This document shows, in pieces, positions 45,605 to 53,610 of a stretch of 64,000 bases of DNA (positions within the stretch are counted from its first letter, which is position 1; each line of letters starts with the position of its first letter). The translations under genes were made by a program, and so were the position numbers. Source of the stretch: Robiginitomaculum sp. (GTDB taxonomy: Bacteria; Pseudomonadota; Alphaproteobacteria; Caulobacterales; Maricaulaceae); assembly GCA_021776615.1 (NCBI GenBank), contig JAJFFO010000007.1, forward strand, positions 62,001-126,000, written 5' to 3'. Under the pieces are notes generated by a model that saw nothing but the letters and a program-made list of their open reading frames with translations, made no database searches and had not been told where the DNA came from.

Positions 45605-47118
45605 GAAATTTCAAAATATTCTCAAAAACAATTATAGCATTAGGCTTCGCCGCCCTTATGGCTCTGCCTTCACAAGCCGACGTCGTCGCCGTGCAGGCTG
45701 GGCAGTATAGCGATTCCTATGTCTCCGTTCCGGTATCCAAGTCTTCGGTTTTACGGACCGAAACCAGCTTTGCCACCATTGTAGTATCGCGCCCGGAAAT
45801 CGCTGACGTGTTCCCGATGACCGACCACACCTTCTATTTGCAAGGCAAATCTGTGGGGGCCACCAATGTGCTTTTGTATAATAAGGACCGGCGTCTGGTC
45901 GACATTGTCGAAGTCCGCGTCGGCCATGATATTTCCAGCCTGCAACGGGATTTGGAACTGGTCCTGCCAGACGAAAACATCAAAGCCCACGCCGCTGCCT
46001 TTGGCGTATATCTTTCGGGAACGGCCTCAGACGCGCCCGCCGCAATGCGCGCCGCCGAGTTGGCCGAACGCTATGCGCCGGACGCGGTCACCAGCGGCAT
46101 TGCCATTGCCGGCAAGCAGCAGGTTCTGCTTGAGGTGCGCTTTGTCGAGGCATCGCGTGTCGCTATCAAGGAAATGGGGCTTGGCTCACTTTTGCAAAAC
46201 CTGGGGAATTTTTCTTTCTCCACCAGCACCAGCCTGGTCGGTGGCTTAACGCCGCACACTGCCGGTGCGGTAAACACCAACATTGGCGGCACCAATATCG
46301 ACCTGTTTCTTAATGCCCTAGAGGAAAAGGGTGTTGTACGCACCCTCGCCCAGCCGAATTTGATCTCGCTTTCCGGCGACACGGCGAGTTTTCTGGCTGG
46401 CGGCGAATTTCCTTTTCCGGTCGCCAATCGCGATGACAATATCAGCATTGAATTTCGCCAATTTGGCATTGGCTTGGCGTTTACGCCGACCGTGTTGAGC
46501 GGCGGTATAATCAATTTAAAAGTCATCCCCGAAGTCAGCCAGCTTGATCAACGCAATGCCATTCGCATTAAAGGTGTTGAAATCCCCTCCCTTACTGTGC
46601 GTCGCGCCGACACCACCGTGGAATTGCGCGATGGACAGAGCTTTGCCATCGCCGGGTTGTACCAATCTTCCTACACCAATATGGCCCGTCAAACGCCGTG
46701 GATTGGCGACATCCCGGTGTTGGGAGCACTGTTTCGCTCCAGCCGCTTTCAGCGCAATGAGACCGAATTGGTAATTCTGGTAACACCACATCTGGTTTCG
46801 CCGGTTGACGATATAGAAGAATTACAAACACCGTTGGCGCAAAGTCGCGAGCCGAGCGAAGCCGACCTGTTCTTGCAAGGCAAAACCCGTCGACCTGCGC
46901 CCATTGCCCCCCCAACACCTGTACCATCTGTTGCGCGCGGGGCGTCTGCCGCTAATACGGCATCCGAGCCCATCACCGACGCGGTGGTGAGCGCAATGGC
47001 CGCCGCCGCAATACCGCTGCCGCAGGCGCCAGAAGCCGAGACGCCAACTCCCAAAAAGTTAGCGTCAACGCGCGCTTTCCCCCGCATCATTGCCAGTACT
47101 GAGGAGCTTTTTAAATGA
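45601..47118 (+). CDS. cpaC: Flp pilus secretin CpaC/RcpA
   Basis: 505 residues with signal peptide (about 1-26). The N-terminal domain (VLRTETSFATIVVSRPEIADV, partly) is followed by a BON-like segment (VYLSGTASDAPAAM) and the secretin domain, ending in the conserved LVILVTPHLVSPV. The outer-membrane channel for the pilus. The tail after residue 430 is Pro/Ala-rich and low in complexity. It overlaps cpaB (ATGA) and the next lipoprotein gene (ATGA). Confidence 0.95.
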   Translation: MRNFKIFSKTIIALGFAALMALPSQADVVAVQAGQYSDSYVSVPVSKSSVLRTETSFATIVVSRPEIADVFPMTDHTFYLQGKSVGATNVLLYNKDRRLVDIVEVRVGHDISSLQRDLELVLPDENIKAHAAAFGVYLSGTASDAPAAMRAAELAERYAPDAVTSGIAIAGKQQVLLEVRFVEASRVAIKEMGLGSLLQNLGNFSFSTSTSLVGGLTPHTAGAVNTNIGGTNIDLFLNALEEKGVVRTLAQPNLISLSGDTASFLAGGEFPFPVANRDDNISIEFRQFGIGLAFTPTVLSGGIINLKVIPEVSQLDQRNAIRIKGVEIPSLTVRRADTTVELRDGQSFAIAGLYQSSYTNMARQTPWIGDIPVLGALFRSSRFQRNETELVILVTPHLVSPVDDIEELQTPLAQSREPSEADLFLQGKTRRPAPIAPPTPVPSVARGASAANTASEPITDAVVSAMAAAAIPLPQAPEAETPTPKKLASTRAFPRIIASTEELFK

Positions 47119-47354
47119 GATATATTCGCTACACCACAATGGCACTAATGCTTGGGTTAAGTGCCTGTGCCAGCACGCCGCCCGCCGCTCCAACACTGTC
47201 CGCGGCCGAGGCCAATATTATGGCCCACCGCATGGCGCAAAATGAGCTGCCTGCCTCTGCCGCGCGCATGAGTCTGGCAATCCAGCGTTACCAGGAAAAT
47301 GAAACCATAGATCCGGTGAAAATGCACACCACCGACACCGCAAGTGGGGAATAG
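47115..47354 (+). CDS. Small lipoprotein in the cpaD position
   Basis: 79 residues. Type II signal with lipobox LSAC (Cys18), then an acidic, Met-rich, mostly helical body (AAEANIMAHRMAQNELPAS). In other cpa clusters this slot is occupied by cpaD, a much longer lipoprotein of the tight-adherence system; nothing here resembles its core. It may replace CpaD, for example as a secretin pilotin, which is only inference from position and lipidation. Confidence 0.8.
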   Translation: MRYIRYTTMALMLGLSACASTPPAAPTLSAAEANIMAHRMAQNELPASAARMSLAIQRYQENETIDPVKMHTTDTASGE

Positions 47355-47359
47355 TATTA

Positions 47360-48574
47360 ATGTCAAAATACCCCGAACAGGCCGCCAATCAAGGCGGCCG
47401 GCCACTCGTAAGGATCACCGCCATTCTCGATGCGTCTAGCGGCGCGGTCCAATCAATACTGCAACAGGACGCCTCCTTCAGCGTCGACCTGCACACGGCC
47501 AGCCAATGCGCCACCTTGCCATTGCAGGCAGGGCAACCGCCTGACCTTATTCTGCTGGAACCACCTTCATCGGATCAAGACCGGCTAATGGCCTGGCTGC
47601 GCACCTTGCGTATGACGGCCCCGGACGTGCCGGTACTGGTCATTGGTGAGCGGCTGTCGGTCAATGCCGTTCAGGCCCTGATGGCGTTACCGGCCAGCAA
47701 TGTTGTACCATTGCCGTTCAGCCAAAATGATCTGCTGGGCCTGATCAGCACAGTTATGCGCCGCCACACCAATACCGGCCCAACCAGTGCACAATGCTTG
47801 AGTTTCATGTCCGCCGTTGGCGGCGCCGGGGCGACCACTTTGGCTATAGAAACCGCCTATCAATTGCAAAGCATGAGCCCCGCCGCAAAGCGTGTGGCGC
47901 TGATCGATTTGAACTTTATTGATGGCGCGTGCGCCTCTTATCTCGACGTTCCTGCGAATTTGCGACTTGAGGAAGTCGCTGCCGATCCGGAGCGTATTGA
48001 TGAGGCGCTGATTGATGCTTTCGCGTCGCCGCATGGTTCGGGAATCGACGTGTTGGCGGCTGCACGCAGCCCTTTCGGATACCGGTGCATAAACGCACAA
48101 AGCATTGCCCGCCTGCTCGACGTTTCCTGTTCCATCTACGACCATGTGGTCATTGATATTTCACGCTGGATGCAAGACTGGACTCTGGATGTTTTGGCGG
48201 GATCCGACGCCGCCATTATTGTCTCCGAGCTTACCGTACCTGCTTTGCATGGTGCCCGCGATTTGGCCCTGAACATTGAAACCGAGAACCCCAACACTGT
48301 GGGCAATTTACATCTGGTGCTCAACCGCATGTCCAAACGGGTTTTTGGGCATTCCATTTCCTTGCCAGAGGCACAAAAGGCATTGGGCAGAAATGCTATT
48401 GGCTCTATCACCTCTGATTGGGATGGCGCGGTCGGCGCGGTCAATTATGGCACCGCCGTTGGACAGGCCAATCCAAAAAGCCGAATTTCCAAAGACATAC
48501 GAACGCTCATTCACACCCTGGAAGCAAAGGCTGACGACCATACCACTATGGAACACCTGCAGGTAGCACCATGA
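47360..48574 (+). CDS. cpaE: CpaE/TadZ-like pilus-localisation ATPase
   Basis: 404 residues. An N-terminal receiver-like domain (about 20-130, atypical) and a ParA/MinD-like domain. The Walker A is deviant: FMSAVGGAGATTLAIE, lacking both Lys residues of the ParA signature. VALIDLNFIDGACASYLDVP and HVVIDISRWMQDWTLDVL stand for the Asp motifs. CpaE/TadZ proteins position the pilus machine at the pole or cell side. It overlaps cpaF by ATGA. Confidence 0.9.
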   Translation: MSKYPEQAANQGGRPLVRITAILDASSGAVQSILQQDASFSVDLHTASQCATLPLQAGQPPDLILLEPPSSDQDRLMAWLRTLRMTAPDVPVLVIGERLSVNAVQALMALPASNVVPLPFSQNDLLGLISTVMRRHTNTGPTSAQCLSFMSAVGGAGATTLAIETAYQLQSMSPAAKRVALIDLNFIDGACASYLDVPANLRLEEVAADPERIDEALIDAFASPHGSGIDVLAAARSPFGYRCINAQSIARLLDVSCSIYDHVVIDISRWMQDWTLDVLAGSDAAIIVSELTVPALHGARDLALNIETENPNTVGNLHLVLNRMSKRVFGHSISLPEAQKALGRNAIGSITSDWDGAVGAVNYGTAVGQANPKSRISKDIRTLIHTLEAKADDHTTMEHLQVAP

Positions 48575-50031
48575 TTGGCCGATTTTCAACGCAGCATAAG
48601 GCAGGCACCGTTAAAGCGGCACCGCCTGCCCCATCTGAGGGGGCGGCAAAACCGCAAGCCCCTGCGACACAACAGGCGGCACCGGCCAAAGTATTACCAG
48701 AACCAGGCCGCCGCGATAAAAAACCTGGCAAAAAACCACGTGCCAAAAATGACCTGCTCAGCGCAAAATTGCGTATCCATAGCAAGCTTATTGATGAAAT
48801 AGACCTTAGCGATCTCGATCAGCTTGATGACGCCAGCTTACGTCGGCAGGTTCATGCACTGGTTGCCGAAATTGTGCGCGAGGAAAGGCTGGCCATGAAT
48901 GCCAGCGAAGTCGTCAGTTTTGCCAATGCGGTTTTCGATGAAATGACCGGCTTGGGCCCGATCGAGCCGCTTTTACAAGATGAAAGCATTTGCGATATTT
49001 TGATCAACGGGCCAAATCAGGTTTATGTTGAGCGCGGCGGGGAGTTAGAATTGGCCCCGGTTACCTTTGCCGATGACGACCATTTATTACGCATTATCAA
49101 TCGCATTGTTTCGCAAGTGGGGCGGCGGGTAGATGAATCCCACCCCATGGTCGATGCCCGCCTGCCAGATGGCTCGCGCTTCAATGCGGCCATTGCTCCC
49201 ATTGCCGTCGACGGACCACTGGTTTCGATCCGTAAATTCTCCACCAAACCGCTGACCATTGAAAGACTGGTTAGCTTTGGGGCGATGCCGGCCTGTGTTG
49301 CCGAATTTTTACATGCGGCCGTGCACGCGCGCGCCACAACCGTCATCTCCGGCGGTACCGGCTCTGGCAAAACCACTTTGCTGAATGCACTTTCCGCGGC
49401 GATCAGCCATAAGGAACGCCTGATCACCATTGAAGACGCGGCGGAATTGCAATTGCAACAACCGCATGTGGCCCGCATGGAAACCCGACCGCCAAATGTG
49501 GAAGGCAAAGGCGAAATTCGCCAGCGTGAATGCGTTAAAAACGCCCTGCGTATGCGCCCGGACCGGGTCATTCTTGGCGAGGTCCGCGGCGAAGAGGCAT
49601 TTGACATGCTGCAAGCCATGAATACCGGACACGAAGGCTCGATGGCCACCATCCACGCCAACACCCCGCGCGATGCCATTACCAGGCTAGAGCAAATGGT
49701 AGCCATGGGCGGCCTCAACGTTACCGAAGAAGCCGTGCGCGGGCAGATTGCCTCGGCCATTGGCTTGATTGTACAGGCGTCACGCCTTGCCGACGGGCAA
49801 CGCAAAGTGGTTTCCGTTGCCGAAGTGACGGGCATGGAAGGCAATGTCATTCAAATGCAGGAAATATTCTACTTTGACCGCACGGGAACCGGGCCAAACG
49901 GGGAGGTTTTGGGCGAACACCGCGCCAGTGGCCTGCGCCCCAAATGCCTGGACGACATTCTTACTTTGGGTACACACTATAACACCGCCTGGTTTGACCC
50001 AACGCGCGATCTGAACCGGGAGCAGCCATAA
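48571..50031 (+). CDS. cpaF: Flp pilus assembly ATPase CpaF
   Basis: 486 residues. An N-terminal Pro/Ala/Lys-rich tail (1-60) precedes the type II/IV secretion ATPase: Walker A GGTGSGKTTLLNAL, Asp box and Walker B MRPDRVILGEVRGEEAFDML, His box NTGHEGSMATIHANTPRDA. It powers pilus extension (and, in some systems, retraction). Shares TAATG with tadB downstream. Confidence 0.96.
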   Translation: MIGRFSTQHKAGTVKAAPPAPSEGAAKPQAPATQQAAPAKVLPEPGRRDKKPGKKPRAKNDLLSAKLRIHSKLIDEIDLSDLDQLDDASLRRQVHALVAEIVREERLAMNASEVVSFANAVFDEMTGLGPIEPLLQDESICDILINGPNQVYVERGGELELAPVTFADDDHLLRIINRIVSQVGRRVDESHPMVDARLPDGSRFNAAIAPIAVDGPLVSIRKFSTKPLTIERLVSFGAMPACVAEFLHAAVHARATTVISGGTGSGKTTLLNALSAAISHKERLITIEDAAELQLQQPHVARMETRPPNVEGKGEIRQRECVKNALRMRPDRVILGEVRGEEAFDMLQAMNTGHEGSMATIHANTPRDAITRLEQMVAMGGLNVTEEAVRGQIASAIGLIVQASRLADGQRKVVSVAEVTGMEGNVIQMQEIFYFDRTGTGPNGEVLGEHRASGLRPKCLDDILTLGTHYNTAWFDPTRDLNREQP

Positions 50032-50981
50032 TGCTCAATGATCTTGTCTATGTCCTGATATTCGGGTCCGGGTTTTTGGCGGTGCAGGCGCTGTTTGGCT
50101 TTGTGCGCAGCGCCCGGTCCGGACGGGTTATCAATCAACGGTTGCGGGTTGAAGCCAAGGTTGGCTCCGGCGGCGAGGCGTTAAGAATTATGCGCAAATC
50201 ACGCGCCCTTGATGAGGGCGGCGACTTTGCCCTTGCCGTGCATTGGTTCAACCAATTGGTTACCCGCTCTGGCCTGCCCTTTCGCCCGGCAGAATGGACC
50301 ATTGGCGCTTTGCTATTGGTTGTATTCGGCGCATTTGGCGCTTTTCTCATTACCCATAATCTCATCATTAGCGCCATAGTCGGTTTGTTTACCGGCTTGG
50401 CCTTGCCGCTATTATATTTACGCCGTACTGCGGCCAAACGCTCCAAACGACTGGGTTCGCAATTGGCCGATTCTCTGGAAATCATTGTGCGCTCGCTTTC
50501 CGCCGGGCACCCGGTGCCAAGCGCGGTCGCCTTGGTAGGCAAGGAAATGGCCGACCCCATTGGCTCCGAGTTCGGCATTATGAGCTATGAAATTTCCTAT
50601 GGTTCGTCGCTGTCACAAGCGGTTGGCAAGCTGGCCGAGCGCGTTGCCAATCCCGATGTTGATTTGTTCGCCGCCACTGTACGCCTGCAGGAACGCACTG
50701 GCGGCAATCTGGCCGAATTATTATCGGTCATCGCCGGCACTGTGCGCGAACGTCTGAAAATGCGCTTAAAAATTAATGCTGCATCCTCGGAGGGGCGCGC
50801 CTCGGCCCTTATTCTTACCTCTGCACCGTTTATTGTCGCCGGTGTTTTACAAGTCATGTCGCCGGATTTTTATGGCGATGTCATCCATGAGCGTGCCATC
50901 CATATTGGCTTGGCGTGCCTGCTTTTCTGGATGGTGATGGGCAATTTGGTGATGCGCAAAATGATCAATTTCAAGGTGTAA
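50031..50981 (+). CDS. tadB: Flp pilus membrane platform protein TadB
   Basis: 316 residues: N-terminal membrane helix, cytoplasmic region, GspF-type domain (LADSLEIIVRSLSAGHPVPSA), and C-terminal membrane segments. An inner-membrane platform protein for CpaF together with TadC. Starts within the cpaF stop (TAATG). Confidence 0.95.
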   Translation: MLNDLVYVLIFGSGFLAVQALFGFVRSARSGRVINQRLRVEAKVGSGGEALRIMRKSRALDEGGDFALAVHWFNQLVTRSGLPFRPAEWTIGALLLVVFGAFGAFLITHNLIISAIVGLFTGLALPLLYLRRTAAKRSKRLGSQLADSLEIIVRSLSAGHPVPSAVALVGKEMADPIGSEFGIMSYEISYGSSLSQAVGKLAERVANPDVDLFAATVRLQERTGGNLAELLSVIAGTVRERLKMRLKINAASSEGRASALILTSAPFIVAGVLQVMSPDFYGDVIHERAIHIGLACLLFWMVMGNLVMRKMINFKV

Positions 50982-51925
50982 TGATGAATGCTTTTTTAAC
51001 AGACCCCTTTGGCATTATCTTGATTGTTGGCGGCGCGCTTTTGGGGCCATTACTGCTGCTTGGTGTTAACACGTTAAGTGAAAAACGCACGCGACTGGCC
51101 GCGCGGCTTTCCGGCGCCGCGGTGGAACCTAAAAGCGGCAAACCATCGCCAAAACGGTTTTCCTGGGTGCAGGGACTTGGCCAAATGGTCTCGCCCAAAG
51201 GCGAAAAGGCCAGCTCGGCGATTAAAATGCGCCTTATGCATGCAGGCTTTATCGCCAAAAGCGCCCCCTATTGGTTTTATGGTGCGCGATTGCTGTTGCT
51301 GGTCGGGTCCATTGCTTTGCTGGCCGTACTTTGGCCAATCATTGGCGATAGTTTGCCAGTGTCCGGCCCCCTGCCCGTCGCCATCACAGTCGCCATTGTC
51401 GCGCACATTGCCCCCGGGTTTTGGCTAGATCGTCGCCAGGCCAATGTGCAGCAGGAATACCGCAATGGCTTTCCTGACATGATGGATTTGCTGGTTGCCT
51501 GTGTGCAGGCCGGATTGAGTCTGGATGCTGGCATTAATCGTGTGGCCGAGGAAATCGGCCGACGCTATCCCAATCTGAATGTGCATCTTGGCATTATGAG
51601 TTTGGAGTTGCGGGCCGGTCGTTCCCGCATTGAAGCGCTTTCCGGCTTTGCCGAACGCTTGGGCATGGACGAGGCAAGGGCATTTGCCACCATGTTGCGG
51701 CAATCCGAAGAAATGGGCACCAGCCTCAGCACCACCTTGCGTGTGTTTGCTGATGATATGCGCGAAAAGCGTATGCTTTACGCCGAGGAAAAAGCCCTGT
51801 CTTTGCCCGCCAAATTGGTGGTGCCACTGATCTTGTTTATTTTTCCGTCTTTATTGGGCGTGCTGATGTTGCCCGCCGGGGTTCGGTTATATTGGGTGTT
51901 TTCGGGAACCGGCGTACCGGGTTAA
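50981..51925 (+). CDS. tadC: Flp pilus membrane platform protein TadC
   Basis: 314 residues (ATG 50981 or 50984; AAGGTG fits the second better). GspF-like domain GFPDMMDLLVACVQAGLSLD and LRQSEEMGTSLSTTLRVFAD, with four membrane segments. Completes the CpaB-C-E-F-TadB-C core. Its stop overlaps that of the convergent SDR gene by four bases (TTAA), and no tadD, tadE-G or prepilin peptidase gene follows. Confidence 0.95.
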   Translation: MMNAFLTDPFGIILIVGGALLGPLLLLGVNTLSEKRTRLAARLSGAAVEPKSGKPSPKRFSWVQGLGQMVSPKGEKASSAIKMRLMHAGFIAKSAPYWFYGARLLLLVGSIALLAVLWPIIGDSLPVSGPLPVAITVAIVAHIAPGFWLDRRQANVQQEYRNGFPDMMDLLVACVQAGLSLDAGINRVAEEIGRRYPNLNVHLGIMSLELRAGRSRIEALSGFAERLGMDEARAFATMLRQSEEMGTSLSTTLRVFADDMREKRMLYAEEKALSLPAKLVVPLILFIFPSLLGVLMLPAGVRLYWVFSGTGVPG

Positions 51926-52791
51926 GTTTTTTTGTTCAGGGCGTTGTTAATCAGGCGGTCGGCCAGACGTTTGGGCATAAGCGTTGACGACAAAATACGC
52001 GACATCAGTGCGCCTTTACTAACCTCATAAGCGGTGCGTTTTTTCCGACCTTCAATAATGTCCAATACCAATTGCGCAATGACTTCGGCGGGCAGCGCCC
52101 CGGCCTCGGCACCGCGCATAATTTTTTGGGCGTTATTGGCCAAATTCTCATAAATTGTGCCATCATATTTGGTGTCGCGCGCGGCATTCTTTTTCCAGAT
52201 TTGCGACTGAATCGGACCGGAGCGAATGGCGACGACATCGATACCGGTGCCCATAAGTTCGCGGCGGTATATCTCGCCAAGGCTTTCCATCGCATGTTTG
52301 GAAACGCAATAGGCTCCGTTCATCGGCGTATTTATTATGCCCGATAAGGAAGAGATATTGATAATCTTTCGTGCGGCCACGCCATCGAAAGCCGGGGAAC
52401 GCATTAGCGGCAAAAAAGCGTTGGTAACATTACGCGCGCCCAACACATTTACCTGCATAATGTGCTCAAATGCATCGTCGTCCAAACTTTCCATCGGCCC
52501 AAACAGCGCTAAACCGGCATTATTGACCAACGCCCCAATGTAGCCATCGCCAATTTTCTGGTGTACTTCAGCGGCTCCGGCCCGCACTGCCGCTTTATCG
52601 CAAACATCGAAAACCAGAGGGACGAATAAATCGCCCAAAGCCGCGGTTAATTTGTCGGCATCTGCGGCTTTGCGCACGCTGCCGAATACCCGATAGCCGC
52701 GATTTGCCAAAAATGACGCCAAGGCAAAGCCAATACCGCTGGATACGCCAGTGACCACAACATTCGCTACTGGTGGCATGGATGCACTCAT
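51922..52791 (-). CDS. SDR-family oxidoreductase at the operon end
   Basis: 289 residues from the ATG at 52791 with AAGGA at seven bases. TGVSSGIG cofactor loop, NNAG, catalytic Ser in INISSLSG and YCVSK. Gene order puts it last in the six-gene minus-strand run headed by the CRTAC1 protein. C-terminal region is basic (RRELMGTGIDVVAI ... KGALMSRILSS), typical for SDRs associated with membranes or lipids. Substrate unknown; it could oxidise or reduce the molybdoenzyme's product. Confidence 0.9.
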   Translation of the reverse strand: MSASMPPVANVVVTGVSSGIGFALASFLANRGYRVFGSVRKAADADKLTAALGDLFVPLVFDVCDKAAVRAGAAEVHQKIGDGYIGALVNNAGLALFGPMESLDDDAFEHIMQVNVLGARNVTNAFLPLMRSPAFDGVAARKIINISSLSGIINTPMNGAYCVSKHAMESLGEIYRRELMGTGIDVVAIRSGPIQSQIWKKNAARDTKYDGTIYENLANNAQKIMRGAEAGALPAEVIAQLVLDIIEGRKKRTAYEVSKGALMSRILSSTLMPKRLADRLINNALNKKT

Positions 52792-52843
52792 GGCATTTCC
52801 TTCAAAAAAACTGGTGTGGCGCGTCCGGCATTGGCGACAATCA

Positions 52844-53596
52844 TCACAACACCCGGTCAAACAGGCCAATAAAAGAGCTGTCGGTCTTCGCCGCGATTGC
52901 CATATAACTATCCGAGCGCAAGGCGTCGGCTAATCGCTCGGCATCATCGCTTTTCAGCACCACAATATTGTCCATAAGGCAGGGGTTTTGTTCGCCCATA
53001 TCGGCTTTGTCGCCCAAATAGACATGCGCGCCAGTTTTGCCAGCATAAAACAACTCAATCATATGCGCGACAGCAAACTTTTTGATCTGCTCTATAATGC
53101 CCGTTTCGCCCCTATAATGGTGCACCGCATAGGCGGCTTGCTGTTGGGGGGGCGACAGATCAGGCCCGTCATCCAGCCTTTGGGTGAAACCAAAAGTAAA
53201 ATCACGCACGGCGAAGATACGAAACACGCTGACCATCTGGAAAAATTTACTTTGCAGCATTGTTTTGAAATCATCCAGCGACGGGTAGCGGACGATCAGG
53301 ATTACCTGGCGTTGATCGGCCGCCGTGCCGGATAATGTTTCGCGCCATAACCCTTTAAAAAATGGGGCACCATCAATCGCCTTCACCGAGCGGATCGCCA
53401 GAATATTATAAAAATCATAGACCCATTGGGTTTTGGTATCGAACCAATTCACCGCATAGACCGGGTTTTCGAACGACAAATCATCGCCGGTTTTGGCGAT
53501 ATAGGCATAGTATTTGCCCATAAGATGGGCCTTGAGCACCGACGCTTTATCGTCCGTCCCGCTTTGCTCAGGGGTAATGGCTTTGTCAGTTTTCAT
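52844..53596 (-). CDS. Uncharacterised protein, possible tandem alpha/beta-barrel
   Basis: 250 residues, no signal peptide or membrane segments. I see two similar halves in composition: the first (about 30-150) reads like a dimeric alpha/beta-barrel (DUF1330/EthD-type) with ILAIRSVKAIDGAPFFKG and VILIVRYPSLDDFKTMLQSK; the second (about 170-250) ends DSYMAIAAKTDSSFIGLFDRVL. This kind of fold often binds aromatic or heme-like ligands. It lies 14 bases after the diflavin-fusion stop, in the same operon, so it may chaperone or process its substrate. No specific function can be given. Confidence 0.7.
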   Translation of the reverse strand: MKTDKAITPEQSGTDDKASVLKAHLMGKYYAYIAKTGDDLSFENPVYAVNWFDTKTQWVYDFYNILAIRSVKAIDGAPFFKGLWRETLSGTAADQRQVILIVRYPSLDDFKTMLQSKFFQMVSVFRIFAVRDFTFGFTQRLDDGPDLSPPQQQAAYAVHHYRGETGIIEQIKKFAVAHMIELFYAGKTGAHVYLGDKADMGEQNPCLMDNIVVLKSDDAERLADALRSDSYMAIAAKTDSSFIGLFDRVL

Positions 53597-53610
53597 ATCC
53601 ACTCACCGCC

